DNA from: Arthrobacter methylotrophus
GTDB lineage: Bacteria; Actinomycetota; Actinomycetes; Actinomycetales; Micrococcaceae
NCBI RefSeq assembly: GCF_039539965.1
Contig: NZ_BAABED010000001.1
Coordinates: 4,340,001-4,404,000, forward strand
DNA: 64,000 nt
Direction: 5' to 3'
Under the pieces are notes generated by a model. It was not told the DNA's origin, did no database searches, and was given only the letters and a program-made list of their open reading frames with translations. How positions within the stretch are numbered: the stretch's first letter is position 1; each line of letters opens with the position of its first letter. The translations under genes and the position numbers were made by a program. Shown here one piece after another: positions 1-8,711 of the stretch.

Positions 1-105
1 CTGGACGGGGCGGTCGCCACGGTTGACGACGTCGACGGCGATTGCCTCGCGTCCGCTGTTGCACTCAACGGGCTCTGCTTGGAGCCGGTACTCACCGGGA
101 ATCAT
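1..105 (-). CDS. ureB: Urease subunit beta, N-terminal part
   Basis: The 35 visible codons begin MIPGEY and continue through RLQAEPVECNSG, the typical N-terminus of the free-standing urease beta subunit; the gene runs off the left window edge. Urease beta is a structural subunit of the nickel enzyme that hydrolyses urea to ammonia and carbamate in the cytoplasm. The start is ATG, preceded by an AGGAGG sequence that overlaps the stop codon of ureA just upstream, so translation is probably coupled to ureA. A separate beta subunit (not fused to gamma) is the usual actinobacterial arrangement. The catalytic ureC should follow outside the window. Confidence 0.9.
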   Translation of the reverse strand, partial: MIPGEYRLQAEPVECNSGREAIAVDVVNRGDRPVQ

Positions 106-114
106 GGTGGCCTC

Positions 115-417
115 CTAGCGGATCGGGTCGTGGACCGTGACGAGCTTGGTGCCGTCAGGGAAAGTGGCCTCTATCTGGACGTCATGGATCATCTCCGGCA
201 CGCCTTCCATGACATCCTCGCGGCGAAGCAGCGTGGTGCCGTAGCTCATGAGTTCAGCGACGGTTCTTCCATCGCGGGCACCCTCAATCAGTTCGTAGCT
301 GATGATCGCCACCGCTTCGGGAAAGTTGAGTTTGAGTCCGCGGGACTGCCGACGGCGCGCGAGGTCGGCAGCGACCACGATCATGAGCTTTTCCTGCTCA
401 CGGGGCAAAAGATGCAT
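115..417 (-). CDS. ureA: Urease subunit gamma
   Basis: This 100-residue protein has the normal length and N-terminus of urease gamma ([13 protein letters not shown]). It contains the family segments [21 protein letters not shown] and the V(A)ELMSYG region. Gamma packs with beta and alpha to form the (alpha beta gamma)3 urease. The ATG start follows AAGGAGAACCG, a good ribosome binding site. It is the first gene of the operon visible here; ureB starts 10 nt after its stop. About 200 bp of noncoding DNA separates it from the DedA gene, and should hold the operon promoter, but I could not define a convincing nitrogen-control site there. Confidence 0.93.
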   Translation of the reverse strand: MHLLPREQEKLMIVVAADLARRRQSRGLKLNFPEAVAIISYELIEGARDGRTVAELMSYGTTLLRREDVMEGVPEMIHDVQIEATFPDGTKLVTVHDPIR

Positions 418-619
418 CGGTTCTCCTTAACGTTGTGCGCTGCAGAAGCGGACATCAGATCACTCGAGGCTCAGATAAGCCGAGGACGTCGGGGCAGCTA
501 CTACGGTTATAACGCCAAACATCAGACATATCCAGATCGACCTTTCACCGCCCCTCCCGAACGAATTGTGACCAGCCTAGGCCGAGCAGGTTTCAGCCAG
601 ATTTCCGCCTGCCGTAGCG

Positions 620-1228
620 TCAGGCCTTCTTGGCCCTGTGCTTCCTGAGCTGCCAAACGACGAGGATCGCCACCGCAACAAGAGCCACCACTGCCGCGGC
701 ACCCCGGCCGACCGCGCGGGCCACTTCCTCGTACGAGTTCCCAGCCACGAAGCCCAGAGTCACGAACAAGGACCCCCAGATGATGCCGCCGCTGAAGTTC
801 CAGAACGCGAAGCGCCGGTACGGCATGCGGCTGAGCCCGGCGAGGGCGGGCATGACGGCGCGGAAGAATGCAGTGAAGCGGCCAAGGAACACGGCAAAGC
901 CACCCTTGTCTTTGAGGAAGTCCTCCGCCTTCTGTAGCTGGGCGCGTCGTTTGTCCAGGATCTTCAAGGCCATCACCCTGGGACCAAAGTGCTTGCCTAT
1001 CTCGTAACCCACGGTGTCGCCGGTAATCGCTGCGGTCACCACAATGGCGATCATGGCCCACAACGGGAAAAGCCCACGGCTCGCAATCACCCCGCCCACC
1101 ACGGCTGCCGTTTCACCGGGGATCACAAAGCCTACAAAGATAGCATCCTCGGCAAAGACCAGTGCGAAAACGATGCACCCGATCAGGAACGGGCTGGTGT
1201 TGGAAAGTCCATCCAAAAGGGCCTGCAT
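620..1228 (-). CDS. DedA/SNARE-associated family membrane protein
   Basis: A 202-residue integral membrane protein of the DedA family. The family hallmarks are an N-terminal re-entrant region with E-D-A-I-F-V-G-F-V-I-P-G-E-T, then a GRFTAFFRAVMPALAGLSRM segment with the conserved arginines, and several C-terminal helices ending in a basic tail (RKHRAKKA). DedA proteins are linked to lipid scrambling and maintenance of the proton motive force; the substrate here is unknown. I prefer the ATG at 1228 (MQALLDGL), which matches the usual N-terminus, over an upstream TTG extension that lacks hydrophobic character. There is no clear ribosome binding site. The gene is divergent from the CoA-transferase gene. 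Confidence 0.85.
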   Translation of the reverse strand: MQALLDGLSNTSPFLIGCIVFALVFAEDAIFVGFVIPGETAAVVGGVIASRGLFPLWAMIAIVVTAAITGDTVGYEIGKHFGPRVMALKILDKRRAQLQKAEDFLKDKGGFAVFLGRFTAFFRAVMPALAGLSRMPYRRFAFWNFSGGIIWGSLFVTLGFVAGNSYEEVARAVGRGAAAVVALVAVAILVVWQLRKHRAKKA

Positions 1229-1312
1229 GAAGAACAGTCTCGCAGTTGAAGCCGTACTTGGGCAGGAAGGCGAGACCAACTACCGTTGATCGCCTGCGCA
1301 GGCCGGTCGAGA

Positions 1313-2713
1313 ATGGTGGATGTGGACGACAGTTTCGCTGAAGTGATCTCCCGTATGTGGCATGCAATCGGCGCTGACGACAGCGCGGATTGGCCAGCCA
1401 CTCAGCTGACGACCGCCGGGCCACGGACCGTCCTGCCGGCGGCTTTCGACGTGACCGGACTTGCTACGGGAGCGGTTGCCATCGCAACGGTGGCCGCAGC
1501 GCAGCTCCTCGCCGCTCGCCAGGACTCGAGGCCACCCGCTGTGACGGTAGACAGCGTGGAGTCGTGCGCCGCGTTCGCGTCAGAGAGATTGTTCACCCCG
1601 ATCGGCTGGACCCGGCCACCGCTGTGGGACCCCATCGCCGGAAACTATCGTGCGGCGGACGCTTGGATCAGGCTGCACACCAACTACGCCGGGCACCGCG
1701 CCGCCGTCGAGCAGGTCCTGGGCGCCCATGACCGCGAAACAGTCCAGGCCGCAGTGGCCGAACTGCGTGCCGAGGAGTTGGAGACGGCCATCGTGGAGGC
1801 GGGCGGATGCGCCGCCGTCATGCACCACCGTGGCCAGTGGCTTGCCTCGGTTCCGGGGGCGGCGACCGCAGACGCGCCTCCACTGAACGTCGTCGAGCGC
1901 CAGTCATCCGGCAGCAGCGCACCAAACCCCAGCGGGGGACGGCCATTCGACGGAGTGCGCGTGCTGGACCTGACGCGGGTGATCGCTGGACCGGTGTGCA
2001 CCAAGTTCCTGGCAGGCTACGGTGCGGACGTGTTGCGGATCGATCCGCAGGGCTTCGACGAAGTGCCGTCGCTGTTGCCTGAGACGACGCTCGGCAAACG
2101 CACCGCCTCCTTGGATCTCACCGCCCCCGCCGATCGCGCGACGTTCGAGGAACTGCTCGCGGGTGCCGATGTGCTCGTGTCGGGACTTCGAGCCGATGCC
2201 CTGAAACGCTTGGGCTACGACAACGAAGCCCTGACCGCCATGAACCCCGGCCTGATCATCGCCGCCCTCGACGCTTATGGATGGGACGGCCCCTGGCGCA
2301 ATCGCCGTGGCTTCGACAGCTTGGTCCAGATGAGCTGTGGAATCGCCAGCGACGGCGCCACGGCAACAGGACAGGAGGAGCCGTTCCCGTTACCCGTTCA
2401 AGCTCTTGACCACGCGACTGGCTGGCTGTTGGCCGCGTCCGTCGCCCGCGCCCTCACGCGACGGCTCACCCACTCGACAGCCGCCCGCATCCAGGCCTCA
2501 CTCATCGGCACGGCCAATCTGCTGTACTCGCTGACCCCGCCAAGCGACCACCTACCGGCGCCCTCAACCGAAGGCATCGCGCTTGAGGCAACCACCACCG
2601 ACTGGGGGCCGGCGCGACGGGTGCCCCTCCCCGGGCGAATCCACGGCGTCCCCGTGCACTGGTCGCAGCAAGCCGGACCGCTAGGCCGCCATCCCGCCTT
2701 GTGGGACGAGTAA
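1313..2713 (+). CDS. CoA-transferase family III (CaiB/BaiF-type) protein
   Basis: About 466 residues. The C-terminal two thirds carry family III CoA-transferase signatures: FDGVRVLDLTRVIAGP, followed by TKFLAGYGADVLRIDP, then LGKRTASLDL, then a QALDHATGWL segment whose Asp corresponds to the catalytic carboxylate of the family. These enzymes move CoA between carboxylic acids by an aspartyl-CoA intermediate. The N-terminal part is less conserved and may be a partial duplicate of the fold, as in two-domain members. The substrate cannot be told from sequence. The ATG at 1313 was chosen because the longer TTG-started version adds a basic, non-conserved leader. A strong terminator follows the stop codon. 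Confidence 0.75.
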   Translation: MVDVDDSFAEVISRMWHAIGADDSADWPATQLTTAGPRTVLPAAFDVTGLATGAVAIATVAAAQLLAARQDSRPPAVTVDSVESCAAFASERLFTPIGWTRPPLWDPIAGNYRAADAWIRLHTNYAGHRAAVEQVLGAHDRETVQAAVAELRAEELETAIVEAGGCAAVMHHRGQWLASVPGAATADAPPLNVVERQSSGSSAPNPSGGRPFDGVRVLDLTRVIAGPVCTKFLAGYGADVLRIDPQGFDEVPSLLPETTLGKRTASLDLTAPADRATFEELLAGADVLVSGLRADALKRLGYDNEALTAMNPGLIIAALDAYGWDGPWRNRRGFDSLVQMSCGIASDGATATGQEEPFPLPVQALDHATGWLLAASVARALTRRLTHSTAARIQASLIGTANLLYSLTPPSDHLPAPSTEGIALEATTTDWGPARRVPLPGRIHGVPVHWSQQAGPLGRHPALWDE

Positions 2714-2744
2714 ACCCCCGGAACCGAGTGGTTCCGGGGGTTTT
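2713..2744 (+). terminator. Rho-independent terminator after the CoA-transferase gene
   Basis: A perfect 11-bp stem (CCCCCGGAACC paired with GGTTCCGGGGG) with a GAGT loop is followed by TTTT. It begins directly after the stop codon. It also lies just downstream of the minus-strand tRNA-Lys, where flanking A residues give a short U-run, so it may stop transcripts from both sides. Confidence 0.85.
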
Positions 2745-2747
2745 AGG

Positions 2748-2820
2748 TGGGCCCTGTGGGGATCGAACCCACGACCCACGGATTAAAAGTCCGATGCTCT
2801 ACCAACTGAGCTAAAGGCCC
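2748..2820 (-). tRNA. tRNA-Lys (anticodon TTT)
   Basis: A 73-nt cloverleaf can be drawn. The acceptor stem pairs GGGCCTT with AGGGCCC (one G-U), the D arm is GCTCAGTTGGTAGAGC, the anticodon loop is CTTTTAA with anticodon TTT, and the T arm is GTGGGTTCGATCCCCAC with discriminator A. CCA is not encoded (the next bases are CCT), as is usual in actinobacteria. Confidence 0.96.
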
Positions 2821-2847
2821 CTGCGGGCTGTAGAAACAGCCATAAAT

Positions 2848-2877
2848 ACTGTACCTCACGCTTAGGGGCGTTTTGAC
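2848..2877 (-). promoter_or_regulatory. Candidate promoter of tRNA-Lys
   Basis: On the minus strand GTCAAA (-35) is separated by 18 nt from TACAGT (-10), which sits about 28 nt before the mature tRNA 5' end. The -35 is not perfect. Prediction by eye only. Confidence 0.4.
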
Positions 2878-3038
2878 ACGGCCCGCCCCGCGGCGTTCTC
2901 CCCCCTTTTGAACCAATCGCCGACGACGACGCGCGGCTGCCACGGCGTGCCGGGGCGCCGGCGGATTCAAACATGGGGAGGGTGCGACAGGCTGCGGTCA
3001 AGAGTGCACGAGCGAAAGCACAGGAGTAGCGTTGGGGC

Positions 3039-3698
3039 ATGAGCGAACAATCGGGACCTCCTGTATACGGCGGAGCAAATAGGCACCACAAGCCGAAACC
3101 CTTTGCGCCGATTGACTTCGAACCGTTCGCCGGTGGAGCGGACCCCGCGCGCGTGTCCGAAGCCGCGCATCTTGCCGCCCAGGCCCTCGTCCGGCGGGGC
3201 CGCGATAGCGACGACCCCAAGATCACCAGGCGCCTCGTGAAGCTCGCGGACGAGCAAGGTCTGGACGCCATTGCCGAAATGTGGGCCGAGAGCCCGGCGC
3301 GGTCCCTGCCCGGCGCGTTGTGGCGCCTCTACGCGCTGCGTGCGGCAACCATACAGAATTCCGAGCGCATCTCTGTGTACTTCAAGGCCGGCCGGGACAC
3401 CGCCCAGGTTTCCCACGTGGTGGCGGGGGCCGCCGAGCCGCCGGGAGCCGACGAAATGAAGCAGATGGCGGACGCCATCCTTTCGGGAGCGTTCGACGGC
3501 GATTTCGACGTTGCGCTGGAACGCTCAGCCGCGTTTTGCCGCGTCGTCGCACTCGGCCAGGCCACCCTCGCAGACAGCGCAGAGCATTCCAACGAAGGAC
3601 ATGCAAGCAAACTGACCCGGAACTCGCATCAGCTCGTGAAGACGGCAGAAGACCTTGAGCACGCGGCCAATGCATGGCGCCTCGGTGAGCTGGACTGA
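3039..3698 (+). CDS. Conserved actinobacterial protein of unknown function
   Basis: A soluble 219-residue protein without signal peptide or membrane segment. The N-terminus is Pro/Gly/His rich (VYGGANRHHKPKPFAPIDFEP) and the rest looks helical, with a central SPARSLPGALWRLYALRA segment and a C-terminal helical bundle. I recognise it only as a type of protein conserved in Arthrobacter relatives and I assign no function. The start is well placed: TAGCGT lies 6 nt before the ATG, so the mRNA could be leaderless, and there is no strong Shine-Dalgarno sequence. It is monocistronic between the tRNA and the phosphate genes. Confidence 0.7.
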   Translation: MSEQSGPPVYGGANRHHKPKPFAPIDFEPFAGGADPARVSEAAHLAAQALVRRGRDSDDPKITRRLVKLADEQGLDAIAEMWAESPARSLPGALWRLYALRAATIQNSERISVYFKAGRDTAQVSHVVAGAAEPPGADEMKQMADAILSGAFDGDFDVALERSAAFCRVVALGQATLADSAEHSNEGHASKLTRNSHQLVKTAEDLEHAANAWRLGELD

Positions 3699-3935
3699 CA
3701 TGAAATATAGAGGGGAGGGGCGGGCAGAACACCCCGGCCGCCAGCTGTCAATGTTGACTTAGTTCGGCCGACGTAGAAAACTGAAACTGGTGTCGAACCG
3801 CGAAACCCCCGGGCTTCAACTTATAGCCGCTTCGAGCGGCCTACCGCCGAGAGGCGTATCCGGTTCGGCACCATTTTTATGCCCATCGGCGAAGACGCCA
3901 CCCCATTCCCGTCCCTCCCGCCTACCGGAAGCCAA

Positions 3936-4553
3936 ATGAAGCTGCGTCTCTTCCCCCAAGAACCCGCCGGGTTGCAGTTGTTGTCGCAAATGGCCCGCCA
4001 GATTCTTGAGGCGACAGGGACGCTTTCGGAGATCTTCGGAGCCCCCGTAGCGGAACACGAACGGCTGGTGGAGGAGTTGCACGAACACGAGGCGAAGTCC
4101 ACGGACCTGCATTTCGCCTTACTGACTCACATGCGCACCAGTTTCGTGAACCCGCTCCCCCGCGAGGACATGTACGCCCTTTCCCGTTTCCTCAACGAGG
4201 CGATGGAAAAGCTGGATGGCGCGGGTGAGCTCGTGGCACTCTACAAGCTGGACCGGGTGCCCAAACGCGCGGCGGACCAATTGGAGATCATCAGTCGCCA
4301 AGCGGAACTCACGGTTGATGCCATGCGCCAGCTGGACGATCTCGATGAGCTCGAGGACTATTGGATTGAGGTCCTCCGCCTGGCCAAACGGGCCGAACGC
4401 AGCCATCGTATATGGGTGGCCGAGATGCTCCGCGACATGAAGTCGGCCCAGTTCACAAGGAACCGCGATGTCGCCAACCAACTGGTGGACGTCACCAAGG
4501 ACATGCGCCGCGTCGCCACTCAGGTGGGCAGCATCATCGTCAAGGAAGCATGA
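3936..4553 (+). CDS. DUF47-family (PhoU-like) accessory protein of the Pit transporter
   Basis: This 205-residue all-helical protein begins MKLRLFPQEPAG, a typical start for actinobacterial DUF47 proteins, and has alternating acidic helices (HERLVEELHEHEAKSTDLHF, QLDDLDELEDYWIEVLRL). DUF47 proteins resemble PhoU and are thought to control Pit phosphate transporters. The gene ends 1 nt before the pit start codon, which supports a functional pair. I chose the ATG at 3936, preceded by GGAAG, over an in-frame ATG 57 nt upstream whose extra residues are low-complexity. A CDS-free stretch of about 240 bp upstream has no promoter I can place with confidence. Confidence 0.88.
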   Translation: MKLRLFPQEPAGLQLLSQMARQILEATGTLSEIFGAPVAEHERLVEELHEHEAKSTDLHFALLTHMRTSFVNPLPREDMYALSRFLNEAMEKLDGAGELVALYKLDRVPKRAADQLEIISRQAELTVDAMRQLDDLDELEDYWIEVLRLAKRAERSHRIWVAEMLRDMKSAQFTRNRDVANQLVDVTKDMRRVATQVGSIIVKEA

Positions 4554-4554
4554 G

Positions 4555-5568
4555 GTGGCGGTCGCGTTCTTCGCCCTTGTGGTGGTACTGGCGGCTGGCT
4601 TCGCATTCCTGAACGGCTTCCGCGACGTCTCCACCGCCGTCGCGCTCTCCGTGCGGACACGCGCCCTCACTCCATCTGTTGCCGTCATCTTGGCGGCCGT
4701 TTTCAACTTTGGCGGCGTGCTGCTCAGCGGCGGTTTTGCGATGATCTTCAGCCAGTCGTGGGTGCGTCTACCCTCAGGGACAACTGGGCTGATTGTGCTC
4801 ATCTCAGGGCTGTGCAGCGCCATCCTTTGGGGAATCTACGCTTGGTGGCGTGGGATACCCCTCTCGTCGACCCATGCCCTGGTGGGGGGCTTGGTGGGCG
4901 CCGGAGTTGCAAGCGCCGTCATGGGAGGCAGCCCCGTCAACGGGGAGGACAATATTTTGCTGGTGCAGGTGATCTTGCCCCTGCTTTTGTCCCCCGTCGT
5001 AGCCTTCCTTGGCGCCTATCTTCTCGTGTGGCCTGTCACGTGGGCGGCGCGATACACCCAGCCTGATGTGGTGCACGGCCGTTTCCGTCATGCCCAATCC
5101 GTCTCGGCCGCCGCGGTTGCATTCGGCCACGGCTTGCAGGACGGGCAGCGAACCGTCGCAGTGTTAGTACTCGGGGCTGTGGCCGCCGGGGTGTCAGAGC
5201 CTGACGCCCTCCCAGCCTGGGTCGTTCTTCTGACAGCTGTCATGCTCACGGCGGGGACGCTTTGCGGCGGCTGGCGCATCTCCTACACCCTCGGTTACAA
5301 ACTGACCAGGGTGGATCCGTTGCGGGGATTCATCGCCCAAAGCCTCACCTCGTTGATGCTTTTCGTCGGCGCCATCGGCCTGCACTTGCCGCTTTCCACC
5401 ACTCACACCGTGACGTCGGCGGTGCTCGGCGCCGGAACCAACCAGAACTTTTCCGTCACCAACCGGCGCATGGTGCTGCGGATCCTGGGGTTCTGGGTGG
5501 CGACGCCCATCGTCACCGCCGCAGCCGCCTTTGTCTTGGGATTGGCACTTTCTCCCCTATCCCGCTGA
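4555..5568 (+). CDS. Inorganic phosphate transporter, PiT family
   Basis: A 337-residue membrane protein with about ten helices and both halves of the PiT repeat: [20 protein letters not shown] near the N-terminus with [11 protein letters not shown], and later [11 protein letters not shown] with [16 protein letters not shown]. PiT carriers import phosphate, often as metal-phosphate, using the proton gradient. The first repeat has R-D where many members have N-D (GFRD rather than GxND), which is worth noting for substrate or coupling ion. The GTG start at 4555 directly follows the DUF47 stop, with AAGGAAG correctly spaced upstream. The gene converges on the pstSCAB operon, and the 134 bp between the two stop codons have no clear terminator. 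Confidence 0.88.
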   Translation: MAVAFFALVVVLAAGFAFLNGFRDVSTAVALSVRTRALTPSVAVILAAVFNFGGVLLSGGFAMIFSQSWVRLPSGTTGLIVLISGLCSAILWGIYAWWRGIPLSSTHALVGGLVGAGVASAVMGGSPVNGEDNILLVQVILPLLLSPVVAFLGAYLLVWPVTWAARYTQPDVVHGRFRHAQSVSAAAVAFGHGLQDGQRTVAVLVLGAVAAGVSEPDALPAWVVLLTAVMLTAGTLCGGWRISYTLGYKLTRVDPLRGFIAQSLTSLMLFVGAIGLHLPLSTTHTVTSAVLGAGTNQNFSVTNRRMVLRILGFWVATPIVTAAAAFVLGLALSPLSR

Positions 5569-5702
5569 GTTCAGGGAAACCCGCCAAGCACGCAAAAGCC
5601 CGACGCCGGCGTTCACCCGGAAGGTGGCTGCCGCCGTCGAGCTTGGGCCCACAGCGGCGAGGGCCCCGGCCTGAGCTTGCGAAGGTTGGGAGCCGGTGGG
5701 GA

Positions 5703-6482
5703 CTATCCGAAGCGGCCGGAGACGTAGTCTTCCGTGGCCTTCTGGGACGGATTGTTGAAGATGGTGGTGGTGTCTGCGAACTCGATGAGCTTGCCAGGCT
5801 TCCCGGTGCCGGCGATGTTGAAGAACGCCGTTTTGTCGGAAACACGCGCGGCCTGCTGCATGTTGTGGGTCACAATGACCACGGTGTATTCGTCTTTGAG
5901 CTCATTGATGAGGTCCTCGACGGCCAAAGTGGAGATGGGGTCCAGCGCGGAGCAAGGCTCATCCATGAGGATGACCTGCGGTTCCACGGCGATGGCGCGG
6001 GCGATGCAGAGACGCTGCTGCTGGCCGCCGGAGAGTCCTGAACCCGGCTTCTCGAGGCGGTCCTTGACCTCGTTCCAGAGGTTGGCGCCCCGCAACGATT
6101 TCTCCACGAGGGCGTCCGCGGCCCCCTTGCTGATCCTCTTGTTGTTCAGCTTCACGCCGGCCAGCACATTGTCGCGGATGGACATGGTGGGGAACGGGTT
6201 GGGCCGCTGGAAGACCATGCCGATCTGGGCGCGGACCGACACGGGATCCACACCGGGACCATAGAGGTTATCGCCGTCGAGCAACACTTCGCCTTCAACT
6301 CGGGCGCCGGGCAGCACTTCGTGCATGCGGTTCAGGGTCCGCAGGAAGGTGGACTTGCCACAACCGGACGGGCCGATGAACGCCGTCACCGATTTGGCTT
6401 CGATGTTGATGTTGACGTCTTCAACGGCGAGGAAGCTGCCGTAGTAGACATTCAGATCCTTGACGTCGATCCGCTTAGACAT
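5703..6482 (-). CDS. pstB: Phosphate ABC transporter ATP-binding protein
   Basis: A 259-residue ABC ATPase with Walker [10 protein letters not shown], signature [14 protein letters not shown], Walker [14 protein letters not shown] and the H-loop in [12 protein letters not shown]. PstB-specific features include the LNRMHE segment after Walker [13 protein letters not shown] and the C-terminal [11 protein letters not shown]. It hydrolyses ATP to drive phosphate import through PstC and PstA. It is the last gene of pstSCAB, 48 nt after pstA, with ATG start and GAAGGAACACC upstream. Confidence 0.96.
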   Translation of the reverse strand: MSKRIDVKDLNVYYGSFLAVEDVNINIEAKSVTAFIGPSGCGKSTFLRTLNRMHEVLPGARVEGEVLLDGDNLYGPGVDPVSVRAQIGMVFQRPNPFPTMSIRDNVLAGVKLNNKRISKGAADALVEKSLRGANLWNEVKDRLEKPGSGLSGGQQQRLCIARAIAVEPQVILMDEPCSALDPISTLAVEDLINELKDEYTVVIVTHNMQQAARVSDKTAFFNIAGTGKPGKLIEFADTTTIFNNPSQKATEDYVSGRFG

Positions 6483-6530
6483 GGTGTTCCTTCGGTGCTG
6501 TGGTTGGAAGTTCGTGGAGAGCCTGGTAGC

Positions 6531-7640
6531 TCAACGGCCGGTCTTGGGGGCGAAGATCCGGGCGATCAGCCTGGCGCCGAGGTTCAGGAGCATCACCAGG
6601 ATGATCAGTACCAGTGCGGCACCCCATGCCCTCTGGCTCGACGGGTCCGGGTTGGACGGTGAGGTCGGGTTCAGGATCTGCGTGTAGATGAACGTGGGCA
6701 GCGAGGCCATCCAGCCGCCGAACACGTTGTTGTTGATGGTGGTGGCAAAACCTGCGGTGACCAGGATCGGTGCTGTCTCGCCAATGACGCGGGCAATCGC
6801 CAGGGTGACGCCGGACGCGATGCCCGAGATCGCCGTCGGGATGACCACTTTGAGGATGGTGCGCCATTTGCGGACGCCCAGCGCGTAGGCAGCTTCACGG
6901 AGTTCGTTCGGCACGATCTTGAGCATTTCCTCGCTGGAGCGAACCACCACCGGGATCATCAGGACCGAGAGCGCGACGGCGGCAACCGCACCGGTCTTGG
7001 TGCCCGGGCCAACCACGGCGAAGAAGAAAGCCGCGGCAAAAAGACCTGCGACGATCGAGGGGATGCCGGTCATGACGTCAACGAAGAATGTAATGGCGCG
7101 GGCCAGGGTCCGGTCGTTACCGTATTCCACCAGGTAGATTGCAGTCAGCAGGCCCACCGGCACCGAGATGACAGTGGCCAGGAGGGTGATCTGCACGGTA
7201 CCCACGAGCGCGTGGTAGACGCCGCCGAGGACCTTCGTGCCTTCATCAACGCTCTTGTTGTCGAGGGATCCTGTGACGCCGTTCATGGATGTCGTCAGGA
7301 AGCCGGGGGTAATGATGCCTGGGATTCCATTGACCAGGACGGTCCAGATCACCGAAATCAGCGGCAGCAGGGCCACGAGGAATGAGCCGACAATAAGGCA
7401 CGTGGCAAGCTTGTCCCTTGCCTTGCGTTCCCCTTCCACGGCAGCGCTCCAGCCGACCAGACCGATCGCAAAGAGGATGGCGGACACGACGCCCCAACCG
7501 AAGGCATTGAAACCGATCAGCGCAAGGATCGCTGCGCCGAGGACCAAGGCAACAACCAAGACGACGTACGGTGCGAAGGCGGGCAACTGACCCTTGGTCA
7601 AGGCAGAGCGTTTGCGCGCCACGGGGGCTGTGACAGTCAT
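6531..7640 (-). CDS. pstA: Phosphate ABC transporter permease PstA
   Basis: A 369-residue permease. The N-terminal 100 residues add extra helices (FAPYVVLVVALVLGAAILAL and following) before the standard PstA core. The core has the inner-membrane EAA-type loop (LREAAYALGVRKWRTILKVV) and GETAPILVTAGF. With PstC it forms the phosphate channel. The ATG at 7640 overlaps the pstC stop codon by one base (TAATG), so the two are translationally coupled. A longer open frame upstream lies inside pstC and is not real. The extended N-terminus is typical of high-GC Gram-positive PstA. Confidence 0.94.
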   Translation of the reverse strand: MTVTAPVARKRSALTKGQLPAFAPYVVLVVALVLGAAILALIGFNAFGWGVVSAILFAIGLVGWSAAVEGERKARDKLATCLIVGSFLVALLPLISVIWTVLVNGIPGIITPGFLTTSMNGVTGSLDNKSVDEGTKVLGGVYHALVGTVQITLLATVISVPVGLLTAIYLVEYGNDRTLARAITFFVDVMTGIPSIVAGLFAAAFFFAVVGPGTKTGAVAAVALSVLMIPVVVRSSEEMLKIVPNELREAAYALGVRKWRTILKVVIPTAISGIASGVTLAIARVIGETAPILVTAGFATTINNNVFGGWMASLPTFIYTQILNPTSPSNPDPSSQRAWGAALVLIILVMLLNLGARLIARIFAPKTGR

Positions 7641-8572
7641 TAGTTGGCTCCCGAAAATTCTTTGTGCCGGGTGATGATCCAGCGTGCAATCATGTTGACA
7701 CCGAGGGTGATGACGAACAATACCAAACCGGCAGCGATCAAAGTGCTGACCTTGATTCCGCTGGCTTCGGGGAAGTTCAAAGCGATTTCCGCGGCGATGG
7801 TCTGGTTGCCAGACTGGATCAGGCTCGCGGTCAGGACACCGGAGGAGAGGACCAGCGCAACGGCCATCGTCTCGCCAAGTGCACGGCCGAGGCCCAGCAT
7901 GATGGCGCTCACGATGCCGGGACGTCCAAACGGCAGAACAGCCATCTTGATCATTTCCCAACGCGTCGCACCGAGGGCCAGAGCGGCTTCCTCATGGAGC
8001 TTGGGGGTCTGCAGGAAGATTTCCCGCGACAAGGAAGTGATGATCGGGAGGACCATGACGGAGAGGACAATGCTCGCGGTCAGGATGGTCTTGCCGGTAG
8101 CCGAAGCAGGGCCCTGAAAGATCGGCAGCCAACCCATGTTGCTGGCAAGCCAGCCATAGGCGGGCGAAATCTGCGGGGCAAGGAAGGCCGCCCCCCAGGC
8201 CCCGTAGACCACCGAGGGAATGGCAGCGAGGAGGTCCACCACGTAGCCGAGGCCCGAGGCGAGCTTGCGGGGCGCGTAGTGCGAGATGAACAACGCGACG
8301 CCGATGGCAACGGGGGTGGCGATGACAAGCGCGATGACCGCGGCAATCAGGGTCCCCACCACGATCGGCCAAATGTAGGCGAAGAAGCCTTGGCCGCCCT
8401 GGATGTCAGCAGGCGGAGCCACGAGCGCAGGGATGGCCTGGACTACAAGGAAAAGTGCGACGCCGAAGAGAACCGCGAGGATCAGGCATCCCGCGGCCAA
8501 AGTGGCTCCGGAGAAGACCTTGTCCCCGGCGCGTCCGGCACCTTGGGAAGTGGTCAAGGAGTTGGTGGTCAC
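7640..8572 (-). CDS. pstC: Phosphate ABC transporter permease PstC
   Basis: About 310 residues with six predicted helices. It has the PstC features DLLAAIPSVVYGAWG, the cytoplasmic loop HEEAALALGATRWEMIKMAV and GLGRALGETMAVALVLSSG. It forms the membrane channel with PstA. I chose GTG at 8572 (VTTNSLTT) because GAAGGA lies 7 nt upstream; a GTG at 8593 would add seven residues and cannot be excluded. A 118-140 nt gap with a strong hairpin separates it from pstS, the usual arrangement for giving more binding protein than permease. Confidence 0.94.
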   Translation of the reverse strand: MTTNSLTTSQGAGRAGDKVFSGATLAAGCLILAVLFGVALFLVVQAIPALVAPPADIQGGQGFFAYIWPIVVGTLIAAVIALVIATPVAIGVALFISHYAPRKLASGLGYVVDLLAAIPSVVYGAWGAAFLAPQISPAYGWLASNMGWLPIFQGPASATGKTILTASIVLSVMVLPIITSLSREIFLQTPKLHEEAALALGATRWEMIKMAVLPFGRPGIVSAIMLGLGRALGETMAVALVLSSGVLTASLIQSGNQTIAAEIALNFPEASGIKVSTLIAAGLVLFVITLGVNMIARWIITRHKEFSGAN

Positions 8573-8604
8573 TTCACGATCCTTCAGGTTCACTCAAAAA
8601 TGGC

Positions 8605-8657
8605 CAAGTTCCCCGCCCCGTCCGGTGATGTTTCACCAGCGCGGGACGGGGAACCTT
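8605..8657 (-). other. Hairpin in the pstS-pstC intergenic region
   Basis: Imperfect inverted arms (CAAGTTCCCCGCCCCG against CGGGACGGGGAACCTTG in plus orientation, one bulge) enclose a second small stem, GGTGAT/ATCACC type. It has no U-run of note. It probably stabilises the 3' end of pstS mRNA or acts as a partial terminator. Inferred from position. Confidence 0.6.
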
Positions 8658-8711
8658 GATATTCAGGGTAGTGGTATCGCCGTCAGCGGCACCACTACTC
8701 CGTTGTGATCC

